This document shows, in pieces, positions 7,458-16,350 of a DNA stretch of 32,099 bases. The translations under genes and the position numbers were made by a program. This stretch comes from an uncultured Actinomycetes bacterium. Lineage in GTDB: Bacteria > Actinomycetota > Actinomycetes > Nanopelagicales > Nanopelagicaceae. Position 1 is the first letter of the stretch, and each line of letters starts with the position of its first letter. Where the stretch lies: NCBI GenBank assembly GCA_903922325.1, contig CAIXTG010000225.1, forward strand, positions 1 to 32,099. The letters run 5' to 3'. The notes under the pieces were generated by a model. The model ran no database searches. It had not been told where the DNA came from and saw only the letters and a program-made list of their open reading frames with translations.

Positions 7458-7942
7458 CGGTGCGCCCGCTCGTAAGAAATAGGGTCTAGCGCATCTAAGT
7501 TAATTACATCCATTTTGTTGACTGCCAGAATGTCAGCGATTTGTGCGCGATGTTCAATGCCGTGATTAACGGTTTGAGCAACGATTGTTGTATTTAGAAA
7601 TGAAACCGTTTTTTCATATCGAACAAAGGTCAGTAACTCTTCTGGCATATCAATCCAGTTCAGAAATGCCTCATCATTTTTAAGCGATTGAGCCGCAAGT
7701 GCTTTCATGCCTTCAGAAGTAAGTGGGAATGGCGTTTCGGCAGGTGCTTCTTCTTTTTTCAGCCGGGCAAGTAGACGAGATTGACCCATCACGATGTGGT
7801 TAGCGATCGCACCAACCGTCCACTCTGGATTCCACGCTGAAAATGAAAGTGCTTCCTCTGGAAGTTCGCTCAGTTGGGTAAATACAGAATGGTTCGCCCA
7901 AGCCATGTGCTTATAAAGTCTTAACAATGCAGGATCAGTCAT
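7454..7942 (-). CDS. DinB-like four-helix protein
   Basis: 162 aa from the ATG at 7942; this start is preferred over a TTG at 7963 because AGGA lies 8 bases before it. The sequence matches the DinB/DfrB-like four-helix bundle. The three metal-ligand histidines are visible as H49 (in IANHIV), H127 and H131 (in NHGIEHRAQI), and WNPEWTVGAIANHI is typical of helix 2. Such proteins include metal-dependent thiol (mycothiol or bacillithiol) transferases as well as members without known function. It shares TTAG stop bases with the convergent GNAT gene. Confidence 0.8.
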   Translation of the reverse strand: MTDPALLRLYKHMAWANHSVFTQLSELPEEALSFSAWNPEWTVGAIANHIVMGQSRLLARLKKEEAPAETPFPLTSEGMKALAAQSLKNDEAFLNWIDMPEELLTFVRYEKTVSFLNTTIVAQTVNHGIEHRAQIADILAVNKMDVINLDALDPISYERAHR

Positions 7943-8035
7943 GTTGCAAATCCTAGTTCTCAAGATTGTTTCGGTTCAAGAGAATTCCATTTCTACCCGC
8001 TAAATCTCATATTTTGAGGGGAAAATGGCTAAAAA

Positions 8036-8063
8036 TTGCGCTTCTGCTGAACTCGTTTATGCT
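8036..8063 (+). promoter_or_regulatory. probable katG promoter
   Basis: TTGCGC (8036-8041) and TATGCT (8058-8063) are 16 bases apart, giving a leader of about 30 bases. AAAGG (8088-8092) is the ribosome site, 8 bases before the ATG. Neither a neighbouring furA nor an obvious Fur-type operator was seen. Confidence 0.55.
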
Positions 8064-8100
8064 CTAGTTATAACGATTTATGAAGTGAAAGGTCTAACTC

Positions 8101-10257
8101 ATGTCTGATTCTGCAAAGTGTCCAGTACCTCATGGCGCAAATACCACGGCTGATTCTGTAAATGCTGATTGGTGGCCAAAGAGTCTTAACTTAGAAATCT
8201 TGCATCAACATGACACTAAGACCAATCCACTTGGTGCTGACTTTGATTACTTAGAAGAGCTCAAGAAGTTAGATATTGCAGCACTTAAGAAAGATATGCA
8301 TGCGCTGATGACAGATAGTCAGAGCTGGTGGCCAGCAGACTGGGGTCACTACGGCGGATTAATGATTCGTCTTTCATGGCATGCAGCAGGTACCTATCGC
8401 GTGGCCGATGGTCGTGGCGGTGCTGGTTCAGGTAGTAATCGTTTTGCACCACTTAACTCTTGGCCAGATAACGCGAACCTAGATAAAGCACGCCGACTAC
8501 TTTGGCCAATCAAGAAAAAGTATGGCAACAAAGTTAGCTGGGCAGATTTACTAGTTTTGGCTGGCACAATTGCATACGAATCAATGGGTCTAAAGACATT
8601 TGGTTTTGCATTTGGTCGCCCAGATATTTGGTATCCAGAGACCGATATTTATTGGGGTAATGAAAAAGAGTGGCTAGCACCAAGTGATTCTCGTTATGGC
8701 GATCTATCTGATGCCTCAACTATGGAAAATCCATTAGCTGCAGTTCAAATGGGTTTGATTTATGTAAATCCTGAAGGCGTTAACGGAAAGTCTGATCCAC
8801 TTAAGACTGCCGCCCACATTCGTGAAACTTTTGCGCGCATGGCGATGAATGATGAAGAGACAGTGGCCCTTACTGCTGGTGGTCACACAGTTGGTAAAGC
8901 ACACGGAAATGGCTCAGCTAAGAATCTAGGGCCAGCGCCAGAGGCTGCTGAGCTAGAAGAAGCTGGCCTCGGCTGGATGAACCACACCACTCGTGGCATC
9001 GGTCGCGACACTGTAACCAGCGGAATTGAAGGGGCTTGGACCACAAATCCAACTAAGTGGGATGGTGGTTATTTCGACCTGCTCTTTAAATATGACTGGG
9101 AGCTAAAGAAGTCGCCGGCCGGTGCAACTCAATGGGAACCAATTAATATCGATGAGGCAGATAAGCCAGTAGATGTTGAAGATCCATCGATTAAATACAA
9201 CCCAATGATGACTGATGCCGATATGGCGATGAAGATGGATCCTGCCTATCGTGCAATTTCAGAGCGTTTCCAAAAAGATCAAGCTGCATTCGATGATGCG
9301 TTTGCTCGTGCTTGGTTTAAATTAACTCACCGCGATATGGGGCCAAAGGTTCGTTACATCGGGCCTGATGTTCCTGCCGAAGATTTGATTTGGCAAGATC
9401 CAGTTCCGGCTGGCAATACCAAATACAACGTGGCCGAAGTTAAGCAAGCGATTGCCGCATCTGGTCTTTCTGTTTCAGAACTTGTAACAACAGCTTGGGA
9501 TAGCGCTCGCACATATCGCGGTTCTGATAAGCGCGGCGGCGCAAATGGTTCACGCATTCGTTTAGCACCACAGAAAGATTGGGAAGGAAATGAGCCAGCA
9601 CGTTTAGCTCGGGTACTTTCAGTTCTCGAACCAATCGCAGCAAAGAGTGGCGCTTCAATTGCCGATGTAATTGTTTTAGCTGGTGGCGTTGGTGTTGAAA
9701 TGGCTGCGAAAGCTGCCGGACACAATGTCGAGGTTCCATTTACACCAGGTCGTGGCGATGCAACTGCTGCGCAAACTGATGCCGAATCATTTGCACCACT
9801 TGAGCCAATTCACGATGGTTTCCGTAACTGGCAAGCCAAAGATTATGTAGTTAGCCCAGAAGAGTTACTACTTGATCGCGCTCAATTGATGGGGCTAACT
9901 GCGCCCGAAATGACAGTGTTGCTCGGTGGCATGCGCGTAATTGGTACTAACCATGGGGGCACAAAACATGGCGTATTTACCGAGAAAATAGGCTCATTAA
10001 CCCCTGATTTCTTTACGAATCTGACCGACATGAATTACGTATGGGAACCAGCAGGTGTGAATCTGTACAACATGCGCAACCGCAATACGGGCGAAGTTAA
10101 GTTCACAGCTACTCGAGCAGATCTAGTTTTCGGATCTAACTCAGTACTTCGTGCTTATGCTGAGCTGTATGCCCAAGATGACAACAAGGCCAAGTTCGTA
10201 AATGACTTTGTGTCAGCATGGGTGAAGGTAATGAACGCTGATCGCTTCGATATTTAG
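8101..10257 (+). CDS. katG: catalase-peroxidase KatG
   Basis: 718 aa, a normal two-domain bacterial KatG. The catalytic N-terminal half shows distal R90-W93-H94 (RLSWHAAG), Y221 (IYVNPEG) and M247 (RMAMNDEET), whose spacing fits the Trp-Tyr-Met crosslink needed for catalase activity, and the proximal heme ligand H262 (GGHTVGKAHG). The C-terminal half (from about residue 430) is the non-heme-binding duplicate. It is a cytosolic heme enzyme that removes hydrogen peroxide. The gene has its own promoter and a clear ribosome site. It ends in a 4-base TTAG overlap with the convergent dehydrogenase gene. In acI bacteria KatG has been linked to peroxide sensitivity in culture; that link is general knowledge, not seen here. 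Confidence 0.97.
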   Translation: MSDSAKCPVPHGANTTADSVNADWWPKSLNLEILHQHDTKTNPLGADFDYLEELKKLDIAALKKDMHALMTDSQSWWPADWGHYGGLMIRLSWHAAGTYRVADGRGGAGSGSNRFAPLNSWPDNANLDKARRLLWPIKKKYGNKVSWADLLVLAGTIAYESMGLKTFGFAFGRPDIWYPETDIYWGNEKEWLAPSDSRYGDLSDASTMENPLAAVQMGLIYVNPEGVNGKSDPLKTAAHIRETFARMAMNDEETVALTAGGHTVGKAHGNGSAKNLGPAPEAAELEEAGLGWMNHTTRGIGRDTVTSGIEGAWTTNPTKWDGGYFDLLFKYDWELKKSPAGATQWEPINIDEADKPVDVEDPSIKYNPMMTDADMAMKMDPAYRAISERFQKDQAAFDDAFARAWFKLTHRDMGPKVRYIGPDVPAEDLIWQDPVPAGNTKYNVAEVKQAIAASGLSVSELVTTAWDSARTYRGSDKRGGANGSRIRLAPQKDWEGNEPARLARVLSVLEPIAAKSGASIADVIVLAGGVGVEMAAKAAGHNVEVPFTPGRGDATAAQTDAESFAPLEPIHDGFRNWQAKDYVVSPEELLLDRAQLMGLTAPEMTVLLGGMRVIGTNHGGTKHGVFTEKIGSLTPDFFTNLTDMNYVWEPAGVNLYNMRNRNTGEVKFTATRADLVFGSNSVLRAYAELYAQDDNKAKFVNDFVSAWVKVMNADRFDI

Positions 10258-12941
10258 CGAGAAAGTTCTTCTAGTACTTCAATAACATGGCGGTATTGCT
10301 TGCCAGTTGCTGTCGTCATGCCAATTTCACAGGCGCGATTTGCTGAGATGTAATAAGCATCTTCGCGTGCTTTTATCTCACTGGCCTGAAGTGAAGTGGC
10401 TGAGGCGGTTAATTCTGGGAAAGTTAAGCCACGGTCACCTGCAAAGGCACAGCAGCCCCAATTCTCTGGTGTGAAGACTTCATCCGAAATTGATTTAGCT
10501 AAATTGTTCAGCGAACCGCTGATGCCAAGTGCGGTAGTTGAACAAGTTGGGTGCACGGCTACCGATTTAACTTTCTTAATTGAAAGTCTTGGCAATATGT
10601 GTTTTTCGGTGAATTCCACAGCGTCGATTACTTGCAAATTTGGCTGTCTCGAGAGCAGTTCGGTTAATCCGCTCGAACAAGAAGATGCATCAGTAACGAT
10701 AGTTATCGGCCCGCCGTTTGCGACTTTGGTTAGAGCACCAATTACCGAGCTGCTCATAACATCGTAGCCATCGGCGTAACCTTTTGATTTCCAAGGTGTG
10801 CCACAACAAAGAGATTCAATGCCAGTTGGAATAGATAATTTGAGGCCGGCCCGCTTAGCTAAAGTCATAAATGTGCCAGCCGAATCGCTGGTGCCAAAAA
10901 GTGTGCCAGTACAAGAAGGGAAGAAAATGGCGTCAAAGTCGCTAATTGGCGATGCTTTGCGGATAGATCCGCCAGTTGGGTATCTGTTTAAACCTGGAAT
11001 CAGATTGGCGATCTTTAAGGCTGCCGCGGCAGCTTGCGTAAATAAAGACCAATTCTGGGCGGCAAGCTTCCAAGTTATTTTTGCGATTGGTAATGCACTG
11101 CTTGCACGCAATTCGCTAACGAGTGAGCCAGTATTAATTGAGATTGGGCAAGTGGTTGCACACATGCCATCTACAGCGCAGGTATCTTTACCGTCGTAGG
11201 CAAATTCTTTTTCAATTTCGCTAGCAAGTGAGTTGTTGCCAGCAGCTTTTGCTAACACCAATTCGCGTTGCAGCACTATTCGTTTTCTTGGAGTTAAAGT
11301 CAGGTCTTTACTTGGGCAAACTGGTTCGCAATATCCACACTCAACACAGTTGTCGGCCACCTTTTGAATCTTTGGCACAACTTTTAAGTTTTCGCAATGA
11401 GTATCCGGGTTTTCGCTCAAGATGATTCCTGGATTTAAAATTCCGGCCGGATCAATTAGCCGCTTGATTGCCCACATAACTTCGTAAAGTTCGTCGCCAT
11501 ATTGTCTGCGTACATACGGCGCCATCATTCGACCGGTTCCGTGTTCAGCTTTTAAGGTGCCGCCATGAGCTAAAACTAGCTCGACCATCTCTTCGGTAAA
11601 TGCTCGATAACGTTGCAGCTTTTCGGGCTTTTCAAATTCTTCATTTAACATGAAGTGGATATTTCCATCACGGGCATGCCCGAAAATCACGCTATCGGTA
11701 TAACCATGTTTAGCAAATAACACCGTTAGCTCTTCACAAGTAGCAAGCATTTGCGAAACTGGCACCGCAATATCTTCTAGTAGGGCAGTAGTACCACTTG
11801 GGCGATTACCGGCAACCGTTGCATAAAGACCTTTACGGATATGCCACATTTGATTGCGGGTAACTGGGTCACTGGCTAATTGCGCAGGTTTTATTAGGGG
11901 TAGCGAGTCAAGTAAAGGCTTTACCGCAGCAACTTTTGCCGCCAATAAGTCAGCAGTTGCCTCTTGGAATTCAACGAGCAAAGCCGCGTGGTTATTAACC
12001 GATATCGCTTTAAGCTCGGCAGTTGCTTCGGGGTCACGCTGGGAAACGCGCAAACTCGTAGCATCCATAAGCTCTATTGCGGCAAAACCAGCCTTAACTA
12101 GATCTGGCAAAGAACGTGTGGCATCTGCCAGTGATTCAAAGATCAATAGCCCAGTTGCCAAATGCGAGTAAGCCGGCACCGTGTTAAAAGTTGCCTCAGC
12201 AACAAATGCCAATGTGCCTTCACTTCCGACAACTAAATGTTCCAGAATCTTTACTGGAGAATCAAAATCTAGGAATGAATTAACGCTATATCCCATGGTG
12301 TTCTTGATGCTGAAAAGTTTCTTAATCAAATCAGCTGAGTCTAGGTTATTTCGCACTCGATCACGCAATGCAATTAAGCCGGCATAAATGCCAGGAGCCT
12401 TATTTTTTAAATTCTCATCGGCATCTGCTTTGCCAGTATCGATAACTAATCCATTGGGCAGAACTAAAACCATTGAAGCAATAGTGCGATAAGTATTTTG
12501 TTCAGTGCCACAACACATGCCACTGGAATTATTGGCAACTACACCGCCGATAGTGCAGGCAATTTCACTGGCTGGATCAGGACCAAGTTTGCGCTTGAAT
12601 CTAGCAAGTGAAGTATTAACTGCGCGAACTGTGGCACCCGGGCTTACAGAAACTACTTCGCCATTTTCGCCAACTTTAATTCCGCGAAAGTTCTTACGGG
12701 TATCAACCAAGAATCCATCGCTGCTTGCTTGGCCACTGAGGCTGGTTCCGCCTGATCTAAAAGTAACTCCGATACCAAGTTGGGTTGCTAGTGAAAAAAT
12801 CTCAGCTAGTTGCTCTTTGGTTTCAGGTGTATAGATCGACTTTGGTCGAAGCAGGTAGTGAGAAGCATCATGGGAGTAGCTCAAAATATCGGTCGTGCGC
12901 TTTGAAGGCTGCAGGGCGGTTTCAGTATTAATGCCAGCCAC
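10254..12941 (-). CDS. FAD- and Fe-S-binding D-2-hydroxyacid dehydrogenase
   Basis: 895 aa, combining a flavin oxidase and an electron-transfer module in one chain. The FAD-binding domain (about 30-230) has RSGGTSLSGQ (62-71). The FAD-linked oxidase C-terminal domain (about 240-510) has GHARDGNIHF and EHGTGR. Two cysteine clusters follow: CVECGYCEPVC (532-542) and C588/C594/C598. Two CCG domains come last (CCGTPWKSKG near 712, CCAFAGDRG near 830), as in GlpC/LutA-type subunits. This matches the large D-lactate or D-2-hydroxyglutarate dehydrogenases (YdiJ-like, about 1000 aa) that feed electrons to quinone. The GTG start at 12941 is supported by TACTTT with a 6-base gap. The substrate cannot be decided. 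Confidence 0.88.
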   Translation of the reverse strand: MAGINTETALQPSKRTTDILSYSHDASHYLLRPKSIYTPETKEQLAEIFSLATQLGIGVTFRSGGTSLSGQASSDGFLVDTRKNFRGIKVGENGEVVSVSPGATVRAVNTSLARFKRKLGPDPASEIACTIGGVVANNSSGMCCGTEQNTYRTIASMVLVLPNGLVIDTGKADADENLKNKAPGIYAGLIALRDRVRNNLDSADLIKKLFSIKNTMGYSVNSFLDFDSPVKILEHLVVGSEGTLAFVAEATFNTVPAYSHLATGLLIFESLADATRSLPDLVKAGFAAIELMDATSLRVSQRDPEATAELKAISVNNHAALLVEFQEATADLLAAKVAAVKPLLDSLPLIKPAQLASDPVTRNQMWHIRKGLYATVAGNRPSGTTALLEDIAVPVSQMLATCEELTVLFAKHGYTDSVIFGHARDGNIHFMLNEEFEKPEKLQRYRAFTEEMVELVLAHGGTLKAEHGTGRMMAPYVRRQYGDELYEVMWAIKRLIDPAGILNPGIILSENPDTHCENLKVVPKIQKVADNCVECGYCEPVCPSKDLTLTPRKRIVLQRELVLAKAAGNNSLASEIEKEFAYDGKDTCAVDGMCATTCPISINTGSLVSELRASSALPIAKITWKLAAQNWSLFTQAAAAALKIANLIPGLNRYPTGGSIRKASPISDFDAIFFPSCTGTLFGTSDSAGTFMTLAKRAGLKLSIPTGIESLCCGTPWKSKGYADGYDVMSSSVIGALTKVANGGPITIVTDASSCSSGLTELLSRQPNLQVIDAVEFTEKHILPRLSIKKVKSVAVHPTCSTTALGISGSLNNLAKSISDEVFTPENWGCCAFAGDRGLTFPELTASATSLQASEIKAREDAYYISANRACEIGMTTATGKQYRHVIEVLEELSR

Positions 12942-12947
12942 CCTTTC

Positions 12948-12953
12948 AAAGTA
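12948..12953 (-). promoter_or_regulatory. -10 box TACTTT, leaderless GTG start
   Basis: On the minus strand TACTTT ends six bases before the GTG at 12941. A GAAAGG touches the GTG with no spacing, too close for normal Shine-Dalgarno use, so a leaderless start is the better reading. Confidence 0.5.
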
Positions 12954-13019
12954 AGTTAATTAATAGGCTCATCATGCCATTTTCAGCGGTACTTTAGCCA
13001 CCTAAGTGATGGAGAGTTA

Positions 13020-13844
13020 ATGTCTAAAACAATTGTTATTACTGGCGCTAGCGATGGCATCGGTGCGGCAGCTGCTCGCAAACTAAAAGCAAGCGGTCAT
13101 AACGTCGTTGTTGTTGGTCGAGATCCAGATAAGACAAAGTCAATTGCAACTGAAATTTCAGCACCGTTTGAAATTGCAGATTTTTCAGAGCTAGCCCAAG
13201 TGGCCAAACTGGCTTCATCACTAGTCAGTAAGTATGAAGTAATCGATGTGCTGGCCAATAATGCCGGTGTCATGTTTGGAACTTTTGCTAAGACAGTTGA
13301 TGGCTTTGAAAGAACTTTTCAAGTTAATCATTTGGCGCCATTCCTCTTAACCCATTTACTTCACGGTAAATTAGTTGCCAGCAAAGCAACAGTTGTTAAC
13401 ACTTCAAGCATGACTGCCAAAATGTGGGGCCAATTAGATTTAAGCGATTTGAATAATGAAATAAGTTATGACGAGAAGCGCGCCTACGGTACTGCGAAAC
13501 TTTGTAACATCCTGTTTACTAAAGAGCTAGATCGACGGTTTCGAGCAGTTGGCATAAATGCAGTTGCGTTTCATCCTGGTGTTGTATCAACTAATTTTGC
13601 CTCTGACCCGCTGAGTGCTTTCCATAAGGTTTACCACTCTGATGGAAAACCGACGCTGCCTATGATTACTCCAGATGCCGGCGCTGATCAATTGATTTGG
13701 ATTGCCGAAGGAACTGCGGGCACTGATTGGCAATTAGGGGAGTATTACGACTTACGTAAACCTGGCGCTACACACGAACAAGCAAATGATGCTGACCTAG
13801 CAATAAAACTCTGGGAGCAAAGCGCAAAATTACTTGGGATTTAG
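13020..13844 (+). CDS. short-chain dehydrogenase/reductase
   Basis: 274 aa. Classical SDR features are visible: TGASDGIG (8-15, dinucleotide loop), NNAG (80-83), Ser 129/130 (NTSS), and the catalytic Y156/K160 pair in YGTAK. The layout resembles retinol-dehydrogenase-like or WWOX-like SDRs, with a longer gap between Ser and Tyr. VGRDPDKT after strand 2 suggests NADP(H) preference. GGAGAG sits just before the ATG. It is divergent from the large dehydrogenase and converges with the TipAS gene, 6 bases apart. The substrate is unknown. Confidence 0.88.
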   Translation: MSKTIVITGASDGIGAAAARKLKASGHNVVVVGRDPDKTKSIATEISAPFEIADFSELAQVAKLASSLVSKYEVIDVLANNAGVMFGTFAKTVDGFERTFQVNHLAPFLLTHLLHGKLVASKATVVNTSSMTAKMWGQLDLSDLNNEISYDEKRAYGTAKLCNILFTKELDRRFRAVGINAVAFHPGVVSTNFASDPLSAFHKVYHSDGKPTLPMITPDAGADQLIWIAEGTAGTDWQLGEYYDLRKPGATHEQANDADLAIKLWEQSAKLLGI

Positions 13845-13850
13845 ATTTAG

Positions 13851-14213
13851 TTATTGCGCCATGATGGCATCGTGTACATATTGCGCTAAGCCTCGAACTC
13901 GACCATCGTAATATTTCTTAAAGCGTTCATCACCAATATACATAAGGGCTAAATTACGCTGCATTTCAACACTGCACTCGTAAAACCACTTAGAAATGGC
14001 TGCTCTATGAGCTATTACTATCGCTTGCACTTCAGCAGATTTGTAATCAACGCCGTTTCCAAATGCGGTTGCAAACCTTTCAGTTACTGCCTCTTGATCA
14101 ACTTTGGCTGCAGCAAAATCAGCATGTGTGTACTTAGAGGTGCGGTTGGCAGATTCGCGATATTGGTCGGTATTACCCCAGCGCTCTTGAACCTCTGCCT
14201 CGTATTCATTCAT
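13851..14213 (-). CDS. stand-alone TipAS antibiotic-recognition domain protein
   Basis: 120 aa. The whole protein matches the TipAS domain, the thiopeptide-binding half of the MerR-type regulator TipA. Seen: an N-terminal ERWGNTDQYRES stretch, a central HRAAISKWFYECS helix, and a C-terminal MYIGDERFKKYYD segment. The MerR DNA-binding and coiled-coil half is absent. Such stand-alone forms exist (TipA-S itself, produced from an internal start, and drug-binding AlbA-like proteins) and bind peptide-like compounds. TAAACT on the minus strand ends 8 bases before the ATG. It is divergent from uppP, another envelope/antibiotic-related gene. Sequestering a toxic compound is a possible role, but this is inference. 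Confidence 0.82.
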   Translation of the reverse strand: MNEYEAEVQERWGNTDQYRESANRTSKYTHADFAAAKVDQEAVTERFATAFGNGVDYKSAEVQAIVIAHRAAISKWFYECSVEMQRNLALMYIGDERFKKYYDGRVRGLAQYVHDAIMAQ

Positions 14214-14282
14214 AGTTCCAGAGTTTAGAGTAGATCCCTCGATAAGATGGGGTTCTAATTCAGACTATCAATAGGAGCTGCC

Positions 14283-15116
14283 TTGTTCGAAGCAATATTT
14301 CTTGGCGCCCTGCAAGGTTTAACTGAGTTCCTACCGATTTCATCTAGTGCCCACATTCGTATTGCAGGAGCACTATTCGGAACTGCCGAAGACCCGGGAG
14401 CTCGATTTACTGCAATCACCCAAATTGGTACCGAGCTTGCAGTCTTAATTTTCTTTCGCAACGATATTAAGCAGATTATTTCGGCTTGGTTTCGTCAAAT
14501 TACAAAGCGACCAACTTCTAGTTCAACTGAAAAATCAGATGCCCGCATGGGCTGGTTAATAATTGTAGGTAGCTTGCCAATTGGCGTGTTGGGTTATCTT
14601 GGTAAAGATGTAATCAGTAATGATTTTCGTTCACTCTGGCTAATCGCATGCACATTGATTATCTTTGGAGTGATTCTAGGCATCGCCGATAAATTTGGAA
14701 AAAGCGAACGCGAACTTTCTAATTTAAATGTGCGAGATGGCTTCCTGTATGGGTTTGCGCAATCACTGGCACTTGTCCCAGGTGTCTCAAGATCTGGTGC
14801 GACAATCGCAATGGGTCGTTTTCTTGGCTACAGCCGGCCAGCAGCTCTACGTTATTCATTCTTATTGGCTCTGCCAGCGGTATTTGGTAGTGGTTTTTAT
14901 GAACTTAAAGGAGCAATCGAACAAGGCGGCGATACCGGTACCTTCACTATTGCCGAAACGCTAATGGCAACCGGAATTGCATTTGTTATTGGCTACGCAG
15001 TTATAGCTTGGTTACTCAAGTTTGTTTCAACTAAGAGCTTTGCGCCATTTATTATTTATCGAATTGCCCTTGGCTCACTCTTATTGGTGTTGCTGGCAAC
15101 TGGGGTAATTAGCTAA
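14283..15116 (+). CDS. uppP: undecaprenyl-diphosphatase UppP (BacA)
   Basis: 277 aa polytopic membrane protein of normal family length. It removes a phosphate from undecaprenyl diphosphate, recycling the lipid carrier for peptidoglycan synthesis; overproduction gives bacitracin resistance in other bacteria. Both signature regions are present: QGLTEFLPISSSAH (11-24) and PGVSRSG (166-172). It starts with TTG at 14283, chosen because GGAG (14274-14277) lies 5 bases upstream and the conserved N-terminus begins there. Its stop is one base from the stop of the convergent histidine kinase gene. Confidence 0.95.
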   Translation: MFEAIFLGALQGLTEFLPISSSAHIRIAGALFGTAEDPGARFTAITQIGTELAVLIFFRNDIKQIISAWFRQITKRPTSSSTEKSDARMGWLIIVGSLPIGVLGYLGKDVISNDFRSLWLIACTLIIFGVILGIADKFGKSERELSNLNVRDGFLYGFAQSLALVPGVSRSGATIAMGRFLGYSRPAALRYSFLLALPAVFGSGFYELKGAIEQGGDTGTFTIAETLMATGIAFVIGYAVIAWLLKFVSTKSFAPFIIYRIALGSLLLVLLATGVIS

Positions 15117-15117
15117 T

Positions 15118-16350
15118 TTAGTCACGGCTGATTGGAAGGTTAATCTCAATCTCAAGACCGCCAAAATGACTCTTCCGAAGCTCAATCGAACCGCTGGCAT
15201 TTTCAATTATTCGTTTCATAATTGTCATACCTAAACCACTGCCACCTGATTCGCGTGATCGCGAGCGATCAAACCTCTGAAAATACTGAATACCTGACTT
15301 ATAAACTTCTTCGGGCAATCCAGGGCCGGCATCAGAAATAGTTAAGACCGCCTTGTTGCCGGACGTAGCTAAAACAATAAGAACTTGTGAATCCTCGGGT
15401 GTATGTCGTCGAAGGTTTGCAAATATATTAGCCAGCATTTGCTGCGAGTAATTCTGAGAGATGTTAACCAGAATTCCAGGCTCAATCTTGGTCTCAATTG
15501 GACGCATAGTTTGCAAGGTTTTTAAGTCATTGCTTAAATGCGCAACTTCACGTGAGAAGTTAATGATCTCAGGCGCAACTGGTGTTTGATCTTCAAGTTC
15601 GGCAATTAGTAATAAGTCATTTATCAGCGCTTGCATACGTTCAATTTCATGACCAACTCGGTCGTAGTAACCAGACCTAATTTCGGGCGCCTGCGTCTTA
15701 TTTTTACTCAATAATTCGACATAACCCTTAATCACAGTCAATGGGGTTCGCAGCTCATGCGAGGCATCCCCGAGAAACTCGCGCATATTTTCTTGATTTT
15801 TCTGAAGTGAATTAACAACTTCATTTAACTCATTATCACGGCGGAAAAGGTAATTTGAAACCGCGATTCCAAGGAGAACCATTGCAAGTGTGAAGAGGAA
15901 TAAGTATCGGATATTTTGACTTTTAGCGGTCTTGATATCAGCAAGTGAAACAGAGAGGACTAAGAACTCGTCATCTGGTAGCGCAATTGCTCTAATGCGA
16001 TGAACGCCATCGATTTCTAGCGTTAAACCTTCAGTTCTGGCTGCTAATAAATCTTGATCAGTTGGCACGCCTTGTAAATCGCCAGAACTCTGATTAAGCG
16101 CGGTAATTTCACGAGCCGCTGAAATATATGAAACAGTAAATTTCAAGTCACTTTGATCTGCCAAAAGCAAGGCAAGGGAAAGTGGCTCATCCTTAGTTTC
16201 AGCTAATTGATTTACAGCTATCGACAGAATTGAATCAACTCGGCCGACTTCGCTGTTTTCGGTGATACTGATTGCAAAAAGACCAATTGCGGCTGAAATC
16301 AAAATAATAATCGCTGAAACGAGCGCGGTAAGACGAGTTTGCAACTTCAT
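15118..16350 (-). CDS. sensor histidine kinase
   Basis: 410 aa. Membrane segments lie at about 8-28 and 148-168 and enclose an external sensor region of roughly 120 residues with no recognised fold. No complete HAMP domain is visible in the short stretch after the second segment. The dimerisation domain has SHELRTPL with phospho-acceptor H198. The ATPase domain has an N-box near 308-312 (ANL where AN-A is usual), DAGPGLP and GGSGLGMTI. The start ATG overlaps the stop of the response regulator gene by one base (TAATG), so the two are co-translated. The signal is unknown; the cluster of exported proteins beyond the regulator suggests a cell-envelope cue. Confidence 0.93.
   Translation of the reverse strand: MKLQTRLTALVSAIIILISAAIGLFAISITENSEVGRVDSILSIAVNQLAETKDEPLSLALLLADQSDLKFTVSYISAAREITALNQSSGDLQGVPTDQDLLAARTEGLTLEIDGVHRIRAIALPDDEFLVLSVSLADIKTAKSQNIRYLFLFTLAMVLLGIAVSNYLFRRDNELNEVVNSLQKNQENMREFLGDASHELRTPLTVIKGYVELLSKNKTQAPEIRSGYYDRVGHEIERMQALINDLLLIAELEDQTPVAPEIINFSREVAHLSNDLKTLQTMRPIETKIEPGILVNISQNYSQQMLANIFANLRRHTPEDSQVLIVLATSGNKAVLTISDAGPGLPEEVYKSGIQYFQRFDRSRSRESGGSGLGMTIMKRIIENASGSIELRKSHFGGLEIEINLPISRD

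Noticed and set aside
7943..7963. TTG start for the DinB-like protein
   Set aside because: The downstream ATG at 7942 has AGGA at good spacing, and the extra seven residues do not fit the family N-terminus.
9354..9739. Two long minus-strand frames inside katG
   Set aside because: Antisense shadows of a highly conserved enzyme with low-complexity Ala/Arg or Gln/Arg/His-rich products.
10396..12834. Several plus-strand frames opposite the FAD/Fe-S dehydrogenase
   Set aside because: The minus-strand gene has intact domains throughout; the plus frames lack family features and ribosome sites.
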